DNA of 64,000 nt from Arcticibacter svalbardensis MN12-7 (GTDB lineage Bacteria > Bacteroidota > Bacteroidia > Sphingobacteriales > Sphingobacteriaceae), in NCBI RefSeq assembly GCF_000403135.1, contig NZ_AQPN01000145.1, forward strand, positions 106,507 through 170,506, given 5' to 3'. Made by a program: the position numbers and the translations under genes. Below, one piece after another: positions 18,010 through 25,967 of the stretch (its first letter is position 1; the number at the start of each line of letters is the position of its first letter). The notes beneath the pieces were generated by a model. That model had not been told where the DNA came from, made no database searches, and saw only the letters and a list, made by a program, of their open reading frames with translations.

Positions 18010-19725
18010 TTAGATAGGTTGTATTTCAGTTCTGTTAGGGTCGCTCTCATCTTTACTGTTTAACAACTCGACTAACAAACTAATGATGATTACCATTGCA
18101 CAACCCAATACATTTAACCACAGGTAAGCCATTACTTTATAATAAAAGGCCGAAAAAACAATTATTTCAGTTAGGATAGCAGCGATAAAGACAGCATTTC
18201 CTTTCACTTTTTTAATGTAAAAGGCGACAAGAAATATGCCCAATATGGTTCCATAGAAAAGTGACCCCAGGATATTAACAGCTTCTAAAAGATTGCCTAA
18301 TTTACTCGCGTAGAGTGCCATTCCTATACTTAGAATTCCCCAAAACAAGGTAGTAATTTTACTTATATTCAAATACTTAAGATCCGATCCGGTTTTATTT
18401 ATTAACCTTTTATAAATATCTACGGAGGTTGTGGAAGCCAACGAATTTAACGAACTGGCAGTTGAACCCATGGAAGCCATACAAACAATCGCGATGAGTA
18501 GACCGATCAAACCCTGAGGTAAATAATGGGTCACAAAATTCAGAAACACATAGTTGGTATCGTCCAGATCGGCATTGTTATCATTTTTCTTGATGACGGC
18601 TATGGCTGCTGTTCGGGTATCAAGGAAATTGGCATTGGCCTTGTTTAACTCATTTTGGTACTTTGATACATCTTGTCCCTGATTAAGCGCATTTTCTAAA
18701 GCGATAACTTTTTGTTTTTTTGCTTCGAATGCTTGACTAAATGCAGCTTCCTTTTGTGCAAATTCATCTTTATAGACACCACTTTTTACTTTGTTAATTT
18801 CAAACTGGTTAAAAAATACCGGAGGCTTCTGGTATTGATAAAAGGAAAAAATAAGAATCCCTATGAGTAAAATCATGAACTGCATGGGAATTTTAAGCAT
18901 CGCATTCATCAATAATCCCATCCTGCTTTGACCAATTGTGCTACCTGTTAGGTATCTGCCTACCTGTGACTGGTCTGTACCAAAATAAGAGAGCTGGAGA
19001 AAGAAACCTCCAATGAGTCCTGTCCAGATGGTATACCGGTTATTAAGATCGAAATCCCAGTTGATCACATTCATCTTCCCCATTTTTCCGGCTATTGATA
19101 ATGCCTGTCCGAAGCCCACAGCTGGAGGAAGTAGCGAAACAACGACAACACCCGCCATAAATAATCCGGCGAATATAATACTCATCTGGAGCATTTGTGT
19201 ATAGGAGACTGCCTTTGTTCCCCCAAAAACGGTATATAATACCACTACACATCCAATAAATAAAGTAGTATAAGAGGTGTTGATATTTAAGATTGTGGAC
19301 AATATAATGGATGGCGCATAGATGGTAATCCCTGTAGAAAGGCCTCTTTGGATCAAAAACAAGAAAGCTGTTAATGCCCTTGTTTTTAAGTCAAACCGCT
19401 GTTCCAGAAATTCATATGCAGTAAAAACTTTAAGGCGGTGAAAGATGGGTATAAACGTGATGCAGAGCACGATCATGGCTAGTGGCAGACCCAGATAAAA
19501 CTGGACAAACTGCATTCCGCTGGAGTAGGCCAACCCTGGTGCAGATAGGAAAGTGATGGCACTGGCCTGAGTAGCCATCACTGAAAGGCCGATACTGTAC
19601 CATGGCATAGAACGGTCGGCTAAGAAGTAGCCATCCATGTTTTTATTGCCCCGGCTTTTCCAAATACCATATACCACAATAAAGAGGATGGTGAAACCAA
19701 GGACCAACCAGTCGACTAAACTCAT
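18010..19725 (-). CDS. Sodium:solute symporter (SSS family)
   Basis: The ATG at 19725 (MSLVDWLVLGF) is chosen because it overlaps the stop of an upstream 40-codon gene as ATGA, and because the first helix starts directly after it. The 571-residue protein shows SSS features: DGYFLADRSMPWYSIGLSVMA, ATQASAITFLSAPG and FGTDQSQVGRYL, over about 12-13 helices. An insertion of about 85 charged, coiled-coil-like residues (about 305-390) interrupts the helices. These transporters use Na+ to import sugars, acids or nucleosides. It lies 97 bases upstream of the sigma gene and may supply inner-membrane uptake for the same nutrient. Confidence 0.9.
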   Translation of the reverse strand: MSLVDWLVLGFTILFIVVYGIWKSRGNKNMDGYFLADRSMPWYSIGLSVMATQASAITFLSAPGLAYSSGMQFVQFYLGLPLAMIVLCITFIPIFHRLKVFTAYEFLEQRFDLKTRALTAFLFLIQRGLSTGITIYAPSIILSTILNINTSYTTLFIGCVVVLYTVFGGTKAVSYTQMLQMSIIFAGLFMAGVVVVSLLPPAVGFGQALSIAGKMGKMNVINWDFDLNNRYTIWTGLIGGFFLQLSYFGTDQSQVGRYLTGSTIGQSRMGLLMNAMLKIPMQFMILLIGILIFSFYQYQKPPVFFNQFEINKVKSGVYKDEFAQKEAAFSQAFEAKKQKVIALENALNQGQDVSKYQNELNKANANFLDTRTAAIAVIKKNDNNADLDDTNYVFLNFVTHYLPQGLIGLLIAIVCMASMGSTASSLNSLASTTSVDIYKRLINKTGSDLKYLNISKITTLFWGILSIGMALYASKLGNLLEAVNILGSLFYGTILGIFLVAFYIKKVKGNAVFIAAILTEIIVFSAFYYKVMAYLWLNVLGCAMVIIISLLVELLNSKDESDPNRTEIQPI

Positions 19726-19844
19726 GAATAATAAAGTGTTATCAGGGAGAAGAAGACAATCAATAAAATCAGCCAGCATACAACTATCCAGTAATAGTGA
19801 TTCCAGGATTTAATAAATGGTGGTAGTTCGTTTCCTTTATTCAT
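19722..19844 (-). CDS. 40-residue membrane peptide coupled to the symporter
   Basis: Starting MNKGNELPPFIKSWNHYYW, the product has a soluble N-terminus of 18 residues and one membrane helix (about 19-38), ending LITLYYS. Its TGA overlaps the symporter ATG in the sequence ATGA, so the two are translationally coupled. Tight coupling to a transporter suggests an accessory subunit that stabilises or regulates the symporter, which is inference. It is too short for most gene-calling cut-offs. Confidence 0.65.
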   Translation of the reverse strand: MNKGNELPPFIKSWNHYYWIVVCWLILLIVFFSLITLYYS

Positions 19845-19996
19845 TATGATCGATCAGATGTCTTTCTTTACTGATGACCACAAAATAGTAAAGATTTTCC
19901 TTAAAAAGGCATTAAACAAGAAAGTTACATCAATGGATCTGTTGTATTACCCTGTAGAATTACCTACATGCTTTACTATTTATCTTGTGCGCCGGC

Positions 19997-20232
19997 CTAG
20001 AACCGACTTCTGGGAGCTTCACGTTTAGGTGTAGCTATAACGGAATCTATTGTATCTTTTTTAATTTCAGTTATAGCCAAAGTTGTATCTAAAGTATCTG
20101 TTTTATACCTGTAATTTCATTCTTAGTGAAATTACACTCGATATCAGCAGCATGATTTCTACAAGAGAAAACAAATATGGAGAGCAGAAAAAATAAAACA
20201 ACTTGGCCTCTTTCAGTGAATTTGGTGTTCAT
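19997..20232 (-). pseudogene. Small lipoprotein gene with a frameshift
   Basis: The ATG at 20232 opens a lipoprotein signal (VVLFFLLSIFVFSC, Cys about 25) followed by RNHAADIECNFTKNEITG. The frame then reaches a TAG. In a neighbouring frame a threonine/aspartate-rich stretch (YKTDTLDTTLAITEIKKDT, then PKREAPRSRF) continues to a stop at 19997. A one-base loss in the ACAGGTATAAAACAG segment would join them into about 79 residues. Family unknown. It lies upstream of the symporter's small companion gene on the same strand. Confidence 0.5.
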
Positions 20233-20808
20233 AAGGAAGAATATTTTGTTGAATGTAATTGGCTTATATTATTTAATAATACATTGATCCGCAGATAAAC
20301 ACTGCGCAATTTCCATCGTGCAGCAATAGAATATTTATTATTTTTCCTTAATTGAAGCTAATTTTTTAAATGAATCAGCCTAAGGACTACTGTCTGTCTT
20401 ACACCTGATCCAGCCAGGAGAACAAGATGAAAATTCAAATGATATTAGGATTAGCGCTTTTAAAACTTTCATAAAATACCGGTTAGAGGACTGAGAGCTA
20501 AATTTTTATTTTTGAAATACTAGATTAACTATTTATACACGTTTAAATATTAGATAACAAAATATATTCTGATATATAAATTTGAACTTGCTAATTAAAA
20601 GCTTCTTGCCAAATAAATAAATATTTTTATCTCTTATTCTGGCACATTCTTTAATAGATCTAAATTTCGGCTTAGAGCTAGGTTTACTCTCCTTATTCGT
20701 TCAGAAAGGGCATTAATTAAAAATTTATAAGAACTGAATTCTAAATACTTTCAAACTAAAGAAATAGGAGGGTTTAAATAAGTCGAGGATCTTTATTTAG
20801 GGTTATGG
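20233..20808. other. AT-rich intergenic region with one tiny open frame
   Basis: No real gene is visible. An AGGAG followed seven bases later by an ATG (20427) opens only 15 codons (MKIQMILGLALLKLS) ending at 20474. It resembles the beginning of a signal peptide and may be the relic of an exported protein. The rest has stops in all frames and no clear structure. Confidence 0.4.
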
Positions 20809-20844
20809 CAAAAAAAAGGACAAAACCAAATGCGGCGTTGTCCT
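20809..20844 (-). terminator. Terminator of tRNA-Val (copy 2)
   Basis: On the minus strand AGGACAA (20844-20838) pairs with TTGTCCT (20823-20817), followed directly by a run of T. This is a canonical intrinsic terminator eight bases beyond the tRNA 3' end. Confidence 0.85.
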
Positions 20845-20852
20845 AATTAAAG

Positions 20853-20927
20853 TGGAGGCTACTGGGTTCGAACCAGTGACCCTCTGCTTGTAAGGCAGAT
20901 GCTCTGAACCAGCTGAGCTAAGCCTCC
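20853..20927 (-). tRNA. tRNA-Val (anticodon UAC), copy 2
   Basis: Base-for-base identical to the copy at 3163-3237, including the CTTACAA anticodon loop, the GGTTCGAACC T-arm and the fully paired GGAGGCT/AGCCTCC acceptor stem. The two genes have unrelated terminators but similar promoters, so this is a dispersed duplicate transcribed on its own. Confidence 0.97.
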
Positions 20928-20960
20928 TTATTCCCGAAACAGTGTTTCTGTTTGGGATTG

Positions 20961-20990
20961 CAAATATAGGCTCAGATTGTAAGATTACAA
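20961..20990 (-). promoter_or_regulatory. Bacteroidota-type promoter of tRNA-Val copy 2
   Basis: On the minus strand a perfect TATATTTG -7 box (20961-20968) lies 19 bases downstream of TTG within TTTTG (20988-20992). Spacing is the same as for the first copy, and both -7 boxes run on into CAATCCCAA, so the initiation region is conserved too. Confidence 0.7.
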
Positions 20991-21021
20991 AATAAAATGC
21001 AAAATACTATACTGGCTTGAT

Positions 21022-21531
21022 CTATAGATATTTGGTCAATTCGGGTGATAGTGGTTCTGTCTTTGACCTGAACCTATGGATCAATTTACCGTTTTCATCT
21101 ATTAAAAACTTCTCGAAGTTCCAATTAATATCGCCTTCAAAATCGGGGTTTTCGGCAGTAGTTAAATACTTAAACAGTGCCGTCTGATCATCCCCTTTTA
21201 CACTTACCTTTTCACTCAATAGAAAAGTAACCCCGTAATTGGCTTTACAGAACTCTTTAATCAATTCATTAGAGCTCAATTCTTGTTTGAAATTATCTTC
21301 GGGAAAGCCAATCACAACCAGCTTGTCTTTATACTTCTTCGAAAGCTCTTCTAATCCCGCGTACTGCTTGGTAAAGCCACATTTGGATGCAGTGTTCACA
21401 ATCAGGATTTTTTTACCCTTATAAGCACTTAAATCAATCTTATTCCCATCAATAGATTGCATTTTAAATTCATACACAGACTTAGGAGGTGTCATGAATA
21501 AAGCGACCAGGAGAAATGCTAAAATTTTCAT
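21022..21531 (-). CDS. Glutathione peroxidase family protein, exported
   Basis: The 169-residue protein begins with a short signal-like segment (MKILAFLLVALFMT) and then the GPx fold. NTASKCGFTKQYAGLE contains the peroxidatic Cys, and the later INWNFEKFLID contains the Trp and Asn of the catalytic tetrad. The segment where most relatives have GFPxNQF reads GFPEDNF, so the tetrad Gln appears replaced. A resolving Cys is likely in EFCKANYGVTF, which suggests thioredoxin as reductant. The role is reduction of hydroperoxides in the cell envelope. It lies 30 bases downstream of nadE on the same strand. Confidence 0.87.
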   Translation of the reverse strand: MKILAFLLVALFMTPPKSVYEFKMQSIDGNKIDLSAYKGKKILIVNTASKCGFTKQYAGLEELSKKYKDKLVVIGFPEDNFKQELSSNELIKEFCKANYGVTFLLSEKVSVKGDDQTALFKYLTTAENPDFEGDINWNFEKFLIDENGKLIHRFRSKTEPLSPELTKYL

Positions 21532-21561
21532 AGATGTTTTTTTTAGATGTTGCTATTTTAA

Positions 21562-23205
21562 TTAAGAGAGGTATTTTCCTACCAGAGGCATTCTTCTTCC
21601 CATTCCAAACGCTTTAGGTGACACTCTCAGTATAGGAGCTGTTTGATATCTTTTAAACTCTGCAGTGTTGACCATCTTTAAGACTTTTTTGACCATTGCC
21701 TGATCAAATCCTTGTCCAATAATATCTTTAGAGCTTTTCTTTAATTCGATATATTGATAGAGTAAGGCATCCAGAACTTCATAATCAGGTAAGGAATCGC
21801 TGTCCTTTTGTCCGGGTCTTAATTCTGCTGAGGGTGGTTTAGTGATACTATTGACCGGAATGATCTCTCTTTCCCTGTTGATATAATTAGCAAGCGTGAA
21901 TACCTGGGTTTTGTATACATCACCCAATACAGATATTGCACCTGCCATATCGCCATACAGGGTTCCATATCCCACTGCACATTCACTTTTATTTGAGGTA
22001 TTTAATAAGATGAATCCGAATTTATTTGAAAAAGCCATCACCACAATAGCACGGCAACGTGCCTGAATATTTTCCTCAGTGGTATTAAAAGGCAAACCTT
22101 TAAAGGCCGTTTCCAACATTCCCTCAAAAGCATCAGCTGCATCTTTAATCGCAATGATCTGATGTTTGCAACCCAGGTTATTAACCAAGTCCATGGCATC
22201 TTTAACAGAATGGTCAGTGGAATATTTGGATGGCATCAATACGGCCATTACATTTTCGGGACCTAGTGCTTCGGCTGCTAATGCGCATACTACGGCTGAA
22301 TCGATACCCCCAGAGAGTCCCAATACAGCTTTACTGAAGCCTGATTTATAGAAATAATCCCGGATCCCCAATATCAGGCCATGATGAATTTGTTCGATAT
22401 CCGGCAATGGTTTATATACGATTGGCGCCAGTCCTTCTATTTCACCGTTATTAAACTCATAAATCCTAAAATCTTCTTTAAAATAGTTCATTTGATCTAG
22501 CAGAATCCCTTCTTTGTTAAAAGCAAAGGAACCGCCATCAAATATTATTTCAGTCTGTGCGCCAACCTGGTTGATGTATAAGAGCGGAAGATTGTATTTT
22601 TTGCAATTGTCACCTAATACCTTTACCCGGTTATCGTCGTGTACGTAAGAAAATGGCGAAGCTGCTATATTCAGCATTAGAGCTGGTTTTTGTTTAATCA
22701 GCTCATCCATAGGAGACATGAGATATAATGGATTATCGTTTATGTTCCAGAGATCCTCACAAATAGTTAATGCAATCCGGGTGCCTTTAACCTCAATACA
22801 ATTGAAGTTACTCAGGCCTGGCTCAAAATAGCGGTATTCATCAAAGACATCATAATTGGGTAGTAGCGCTTTGTGTACCTGTTGTACGACTTTCCCATCC
22901 TGGATAACATATGCCGAATTGAAAAGGTCTTTACCTTCGCGGGCAGGATTTTTTGAGGGCACACCTACCACACAGACGATATCGGTGCAAGCCTCTGCTA
23001 TTTTATTGATCGCCTCTTCGCATAGGTCGATGAATTCACTAAACTCCAGAAAGTCCCGTGGTGGATAACCACATACAGCAAGCTCTGCGAAAACAACAAG
23101 ATCTGCTCCTTCCGTTTTTGCTTTATTGATTGCCTGAATAATTTTAGAGGTATTGGCTTCAAAATTACCAATGTGGTAATTAAGTTGGGAAAGAGCTATC
23201 TTCAT
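21562..23205 (-). CDS. nadE: Glutamine-dependent NAD+ synthetase
   Basis: The 547-residue enzyme has an N-terminal nitrilase-like glutaminase domain with the Glu (VVFAELAVCGYPPRD), Lys (HKALLPNYDVFDE) and Cys (ALTICEDLWN) triad. The C-terminal synthetase domain has the P-loop SGGIDS at residues 298-303. It converts nicotinic acid adenine dinucleotide to NAD+ using ammonia channelled from glutamine, in the cytoplasm. The length fits the two-domain family. Next to it is a beta-barrel gene and then divergent gldB. Confidence 0.96.
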   Translation of the reverse strand: MKIALSQLNYHIGNFEANTSKIIQAINKAKTEGADLVVFAELAVCGYPPRDFLEFSEFIDLCEEAINKIAEACTDIVCVVGVPSKNPAREGKDLFNSAYVIQDGKVVQQVHKALLPNYDVFDEYRYFEPGLSNFNCIEVKGTRIALTICEDLWNINDNPLYLMSPMDELIKQKPALMLNIAASPFSYVHDDNRVKVLGDNCKKYNLPLLYINQVGAQTEIIFDGGSFAFNKEGILLDQMNYFKEDFRIYEFNNGEIEGLAPIVYKPLPDIEQIHHGLILGIRDYFYKSGFSKAVLGLSGGIDSAVVCALAAEALGPENVMAVLMPSKYSTDHSVKDAMDLVNNLGCKHQIIAIKDAADAFEGMLETAFKGLPFNTTEENIQARCRAIVVMAFSNKFGFILLNTSNKSECAVGYGTLYGDMAGAISVLGDVYKTQVFTLANYINREREIIPVNSITKPPSAELRPGQKDSDSLPDYEVLDALLYQYIELKKSSKDIIGQGFDQAMVKKVLKMVNTAEFKRYQTAPILRVSPKAFGMGRRMPLVGKYLS

Positions 23206-23235
23206 GAGCGTATTTACTTTATTACTTAAATCTAG

Positions 23236-23856
23236 TTAAAAGAATACACCCAAAGTTAATGCCAGATAGGAATTTTTGATTTTAGTACCCTCATCATTCA
23301 TTGATGTAAATCCATTATTATAGGTAATCCCGGTCATTACATTTAAACTTTCATTTACTTTCCATTCCACACCTGCCCCTGCAATCATGCTGATGCGAAA
23401 GAAATTAATATCTGATGAGATATCAACATCCTCGCTTTTTGTACTGCCTACGCCGTTTGAAATATCAGCCTTTGCACCAATTTTATATCCGGTACCTAAA
23501 CCGAACTGGCCATAATACCGACCTATGGAAGTAGGCTGACTTTTCAACTTTAAGGTTAAAGGAACCTCAATGTATTTTATTTTATAATTGGTTGAAGCAG
23601 ATTCTACCATAGATCTTCCATTGATAGACGTTACAGTAAATCCTGAAGAAAAGTAATAGTTCGGTGAAAGTGCCAGGTCTGCTAGTAAGCCATAAGAGAC
23701 TCCTGCACGGGTACCATCATTTATTGATCCATCACCAGATAACCAACCTAAATTCGGAGAGACGGTAAAGCCTAGTTGCGTATTACTTCCAGACATCTGA
23801 GCAGAGGAAACAAAAGGTGTAATAAAACATATAATTACAAGAAAAAGATTTTTCAT
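23236..23856 (-). CDS. PorT-like outer-membrane beta-barrel protein
   Basis: The 206-residue product has a signal peptide ending VSSAQ (about residue 19). Alternating strands suited to an eight-stranded barrel follow (LGFTVSPNLGWL, then YYFSSGFTVTSI, IKYIEVPLTLKLK and YYGQFGLGTGYKIG), ending in the aromatic LALTLGVFF typical of outer-membrane proteins. This matches the outer membrane beta-barrel family that includes PorT, though I cannot claim orthology to PorT itself. Only 21 bases separate its start from that of gldB on the other strand, so a shared promoter region is likely. Confidence 0.75.
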   Translation of the reverse strand: MKNLFLVIICFITPFVSSAQMSGSNTQLGFTVSPNLGWLSGDGSINDGTRAGVSYGLLADLALSPNYYFSSGFTVTSINGRSMVESASTNYKIKYIEVPLTLKLKSQPTSIGRYYGQFGLGTGYKIGAKADISNGVGSTKSEDVDISSDINFFRISMIAGAGVEWKVNESLNVMTGITYNNGFTSMNDEGTKIKNSYLALTLGVFF

Positions 23857-23877
23857 ATTTGCGTATCTGATTTAACT

Positions 23878-24909
23878 ATGACTTTTAAAAACACGCTTCA
23901 AATCTACTTGTTTTTTTTCATTACATTATTCTTATGTAATTGCCGGAACAAACAGGGAGTTGACACCAGCCAGATTAAGCTGGATTTGAAAATTGAACGA
24001 TTTGATCAGGAGCTAAGTGCTTTAAAAGCTTCCGATCTTACATCTGAAATACCTCCATTGGAGAATAAATACGACCCATTTTATTCCGATTTTATTGGGG
24101 GAATGGTCAATGCAGGATCTAGTTCTGATACTGGGTATTATGCTAACATGCGCCTTATACTTCAAAATAAAGATTTCAATGAACTGAAAACCGAAGTTTC
24201 CACAACGTTTAAAGACATGAGTATGGAGGAAGAGGCTTTGACTGATGCTTTTAAAAGAGTAAAATATTATTATCCGCAGGAAAAGATTCCACGGCTAATT
24301 TCTTTCTTTTCGGGCTTTGCCGTACAGGTGCCAATTGGAGAAAATTATATAGGCATTGGTTTAGATATGTTTTTAGGTGCACAATCTAAGTTTTACCCTG
24401 CGTTGCGACCCGGTATTCCACAGTATATATCCAGACGGTTTACACCTGAAAACATCACACCCAGGGTTATGGAGACGTTTGTAAGAGAGGATTTATTTCC
24501 AGAGCCCGAAGTACAGCATACTTTGCTGGAGAGAATGATCTACAATGGTAAGGTTCTTTATTTCATGCAGGCGGTTCTGCCTGATACTCCCGATTCGCTC
24601 CTGATCAATTACACTTCCGAACAACAGCAATGGGCAGAAAAGTATGAGTCTGGGATATGGGGATATTTTTTGGAAAATAATTTACTCTATGAGAGTGATT
24701 ACATGAAAATTCAGAAATTTTTAACTGAAGCCCCCTTTACTCCAGGTATCGGAGATGGTAATCAATCGGCCCCTAAGCTAGCGTTGTATAGTGGCTGGCA
24801 GATAGTGAAATCATACATGGACAGGAATCCAAAAATCAGTATTCCTGCTTTAATGAAAGATGAAGATTACCAGTCCATCTTAAATAAATCGCACTACAAG
24901 CCTAAATAA
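23878..24909 (+). CDS. gldB: Gliding motility lipoprotein GldB
   Basis: The ATG at 23878 gives a lipoprotein signal (YLFFFITLFLCNC) and then DLKIERFDQELSAL, the conserved start of GldB, so longer upstream frames are rejected. The 343-residue body continues with FTPENITPRVMETFVREDLFP, YNGKVLYFMQAVLPDTPDSLLI and SGIWGYFLENNLLYESDYMKIQKF, all GldB-like. GldB is needed for gliding in Flavobacterium. Presence of the gene does not prove motility here. gldK-gldN and sprE occur 10-20 kb away in the window, consistent with an intact type IX secretion system. Confidence 0.88.
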   Translation: MTFKNTLQIYLFFFITLFLCNCRNKQGVDTSQIKLDLKIERFDQELSALKASDLTSEIPPLENKYDPFYSDFIGGMVNAGSSSDTGYYANMRLILQNKDFNELKTEVSTTFKDMSMEEEALTDAFKRVKYYYPQEKIPRLISFFSGFAVQVPIGENYIGIGLDMFLGAQSKFYPALRPGIPQYISRRFTPENITPRVMETFVREDLFPEPEVQHTLLERMIYNGKVLYFMQAVLPDTPDSLLINYTSEQQQWAEKYESGIWGYFLENNLLYESDYMKIQKFLTEAPFTPGIGDGNQSAPKLALYSGWQIVKSYMDRNPKISIPALMKDEDYQSILNKSHYKPK

Positions 24910-24914
24910 AAGCT

Positions 24915-25574
24915 TTAATCTTCTAAATCAGCAACCGGTGTCATTGTAAATTTACCTTCGCCTCCTGTGTTACCGGAATAAACACGACCGTTAGGTAACT
25001 GGCTTAATGGGCGACCTGGATTGCCGGACCTAATTTGTGAAAACACTACGACAAGATCTGTCTGTGCATTGGTGGTATACCCTCCTGCTGAGTTTCGGAT
25101 ATCTAAAAAGGCTGGCTGTTTTGAATTTTCAGTTTGGGGCTTAATACCTGAGGACAAGTACTTAACGACTATTTTACCCCCATTGCCATTATCAAACTTC
25201 CTGTTTGCAGTTTTAGCATCCAGGCCTGGAACATTAATTGATAAACTTTTAAGATCTGCAAAATTGATACTTAAATTCAAATTGGTACCGTTGTTTTTTC
25301 CATCATTGCCATTCAGCTGAGCTCCATTATCAATTTGCGCATAACCGACAACCATACTTGCTTCTTTTTTGTTCAAAAAGTTAATTCTGGCGTTAGCATG
25401 CATGATAAGTGTATCTATTTTTATAGATACACTTGAATCTCTTGATGAAAAATCATATGATTTCCGCTTGTCAATGACCAGCTTCTTTATTTCAATATAT
25501 TTTACTTTTTGTTCTGTTTGCGAAATGGCGAACAGTGGGATAAGCATACCCAAGTACAACATGATTCCCTTCAT
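24915..25574 (-). CDS. Hypothetical exported protein
   Basis: The 219-residue protein has a signal peptide (MKGIMLYLGMLIPLFAISQ). The mature part is strand-rich with many Asn and Gly residues (NGNDGKNNGTNLNLSINFADL) and a C-terminal GRVYSGNTGGEGKFT segment, suggesting a beta-rich periplasmic or surface protein. I do not recognise the family. It converges on gldB with six bases between the stops. No T9SS sorting domain is evident at the C-terminus. Confidence 0.55.
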   Translation of the reverse strand: MKGIMLYLGMLIPLFAISQTEQKVKYIEIKKLVIDKRKSYDFSSRDSSVSIKIDTLIMHANARINFLNKKEASMVVGYAQIDNGAQLNGNDGKNNGTNLNLSINFADLKSLSINVPGLDAKTANRKFDNGNGGKIVVKYLSSGIKPQTENSKQPAFLDIRNSAGGYTTNAQTDLVVVFSQIRSGNPGRPLSQLPNGRVYSGNTGGEGKFTMTPVADLED

Positions 25575-25630
25575 AGTAATAACATTAACGATTTAATGAT
25601 GCTATTCGTTTGAAGATTCCATAATTAATT

Positions 25631-25849
25631 TTATCTCAGCACGTTATATATAGCTCTTAAACAAATACCAACTCCTACGACAAGTATAACATTTGATATA
25701 AGGTCAATAAAGCTAAAATGACCTATAAAACGCAACAAGACGCCCAATAAAGTTATTATAAGCCCAATAGTTAACAGTTTGTAATGACTTGAATCATTTG
25801 CGTTAATACCGTCATTCTTTGTTTCGATCGTGTTATTCGTGTTTTCCAT
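25631..25849 (-). CDS. Small two-helix membrane protein
   Basis: The ATG at 25849 is preferred (MENTNNTIETKNDGINANDS), giving 72 residues: a polar N-terminus of 23 and two hydrophobic helices (about 24-41 and 46-64). An upstream in-frame start would add a leucine-rich stretch that looks non-coding. No family recognised. It lies 56 bases after the next gene on the same strand. Confidence 0.5.
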   Translation of the reverse strand: MENTNNTIETKNDGINANDSSHYKLLTIGLIITLLGVLLRFIGHFSFIDLISNVILVVGVGICLRAIYNVLR

Positions 25850-25967
25850 TTCTAGCGTAAGCGTTTTAAAATCTAATAGATACAATATCAGGCTTTTCAA
25901 CCGCCTTCATATTATGTGTTGCAAACATACAATATTAAGTGGTGTATTTTTATTCCGGCAAAAACTT

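Noticed and set aside
19846..20028. 60-codon plus-strand open frame
   Set aside because: It lies opposite the end of the small lipoprotein relic, lacks a recognisable domain and has no good start signal; the minus-strand reading explains part of it better.
23776..23877. Longer GldB starting at 23776
   Set aside because: The added residues overlap the divergent beta-barrel gene and precede a clear lipoprotein signal starting at 23878.
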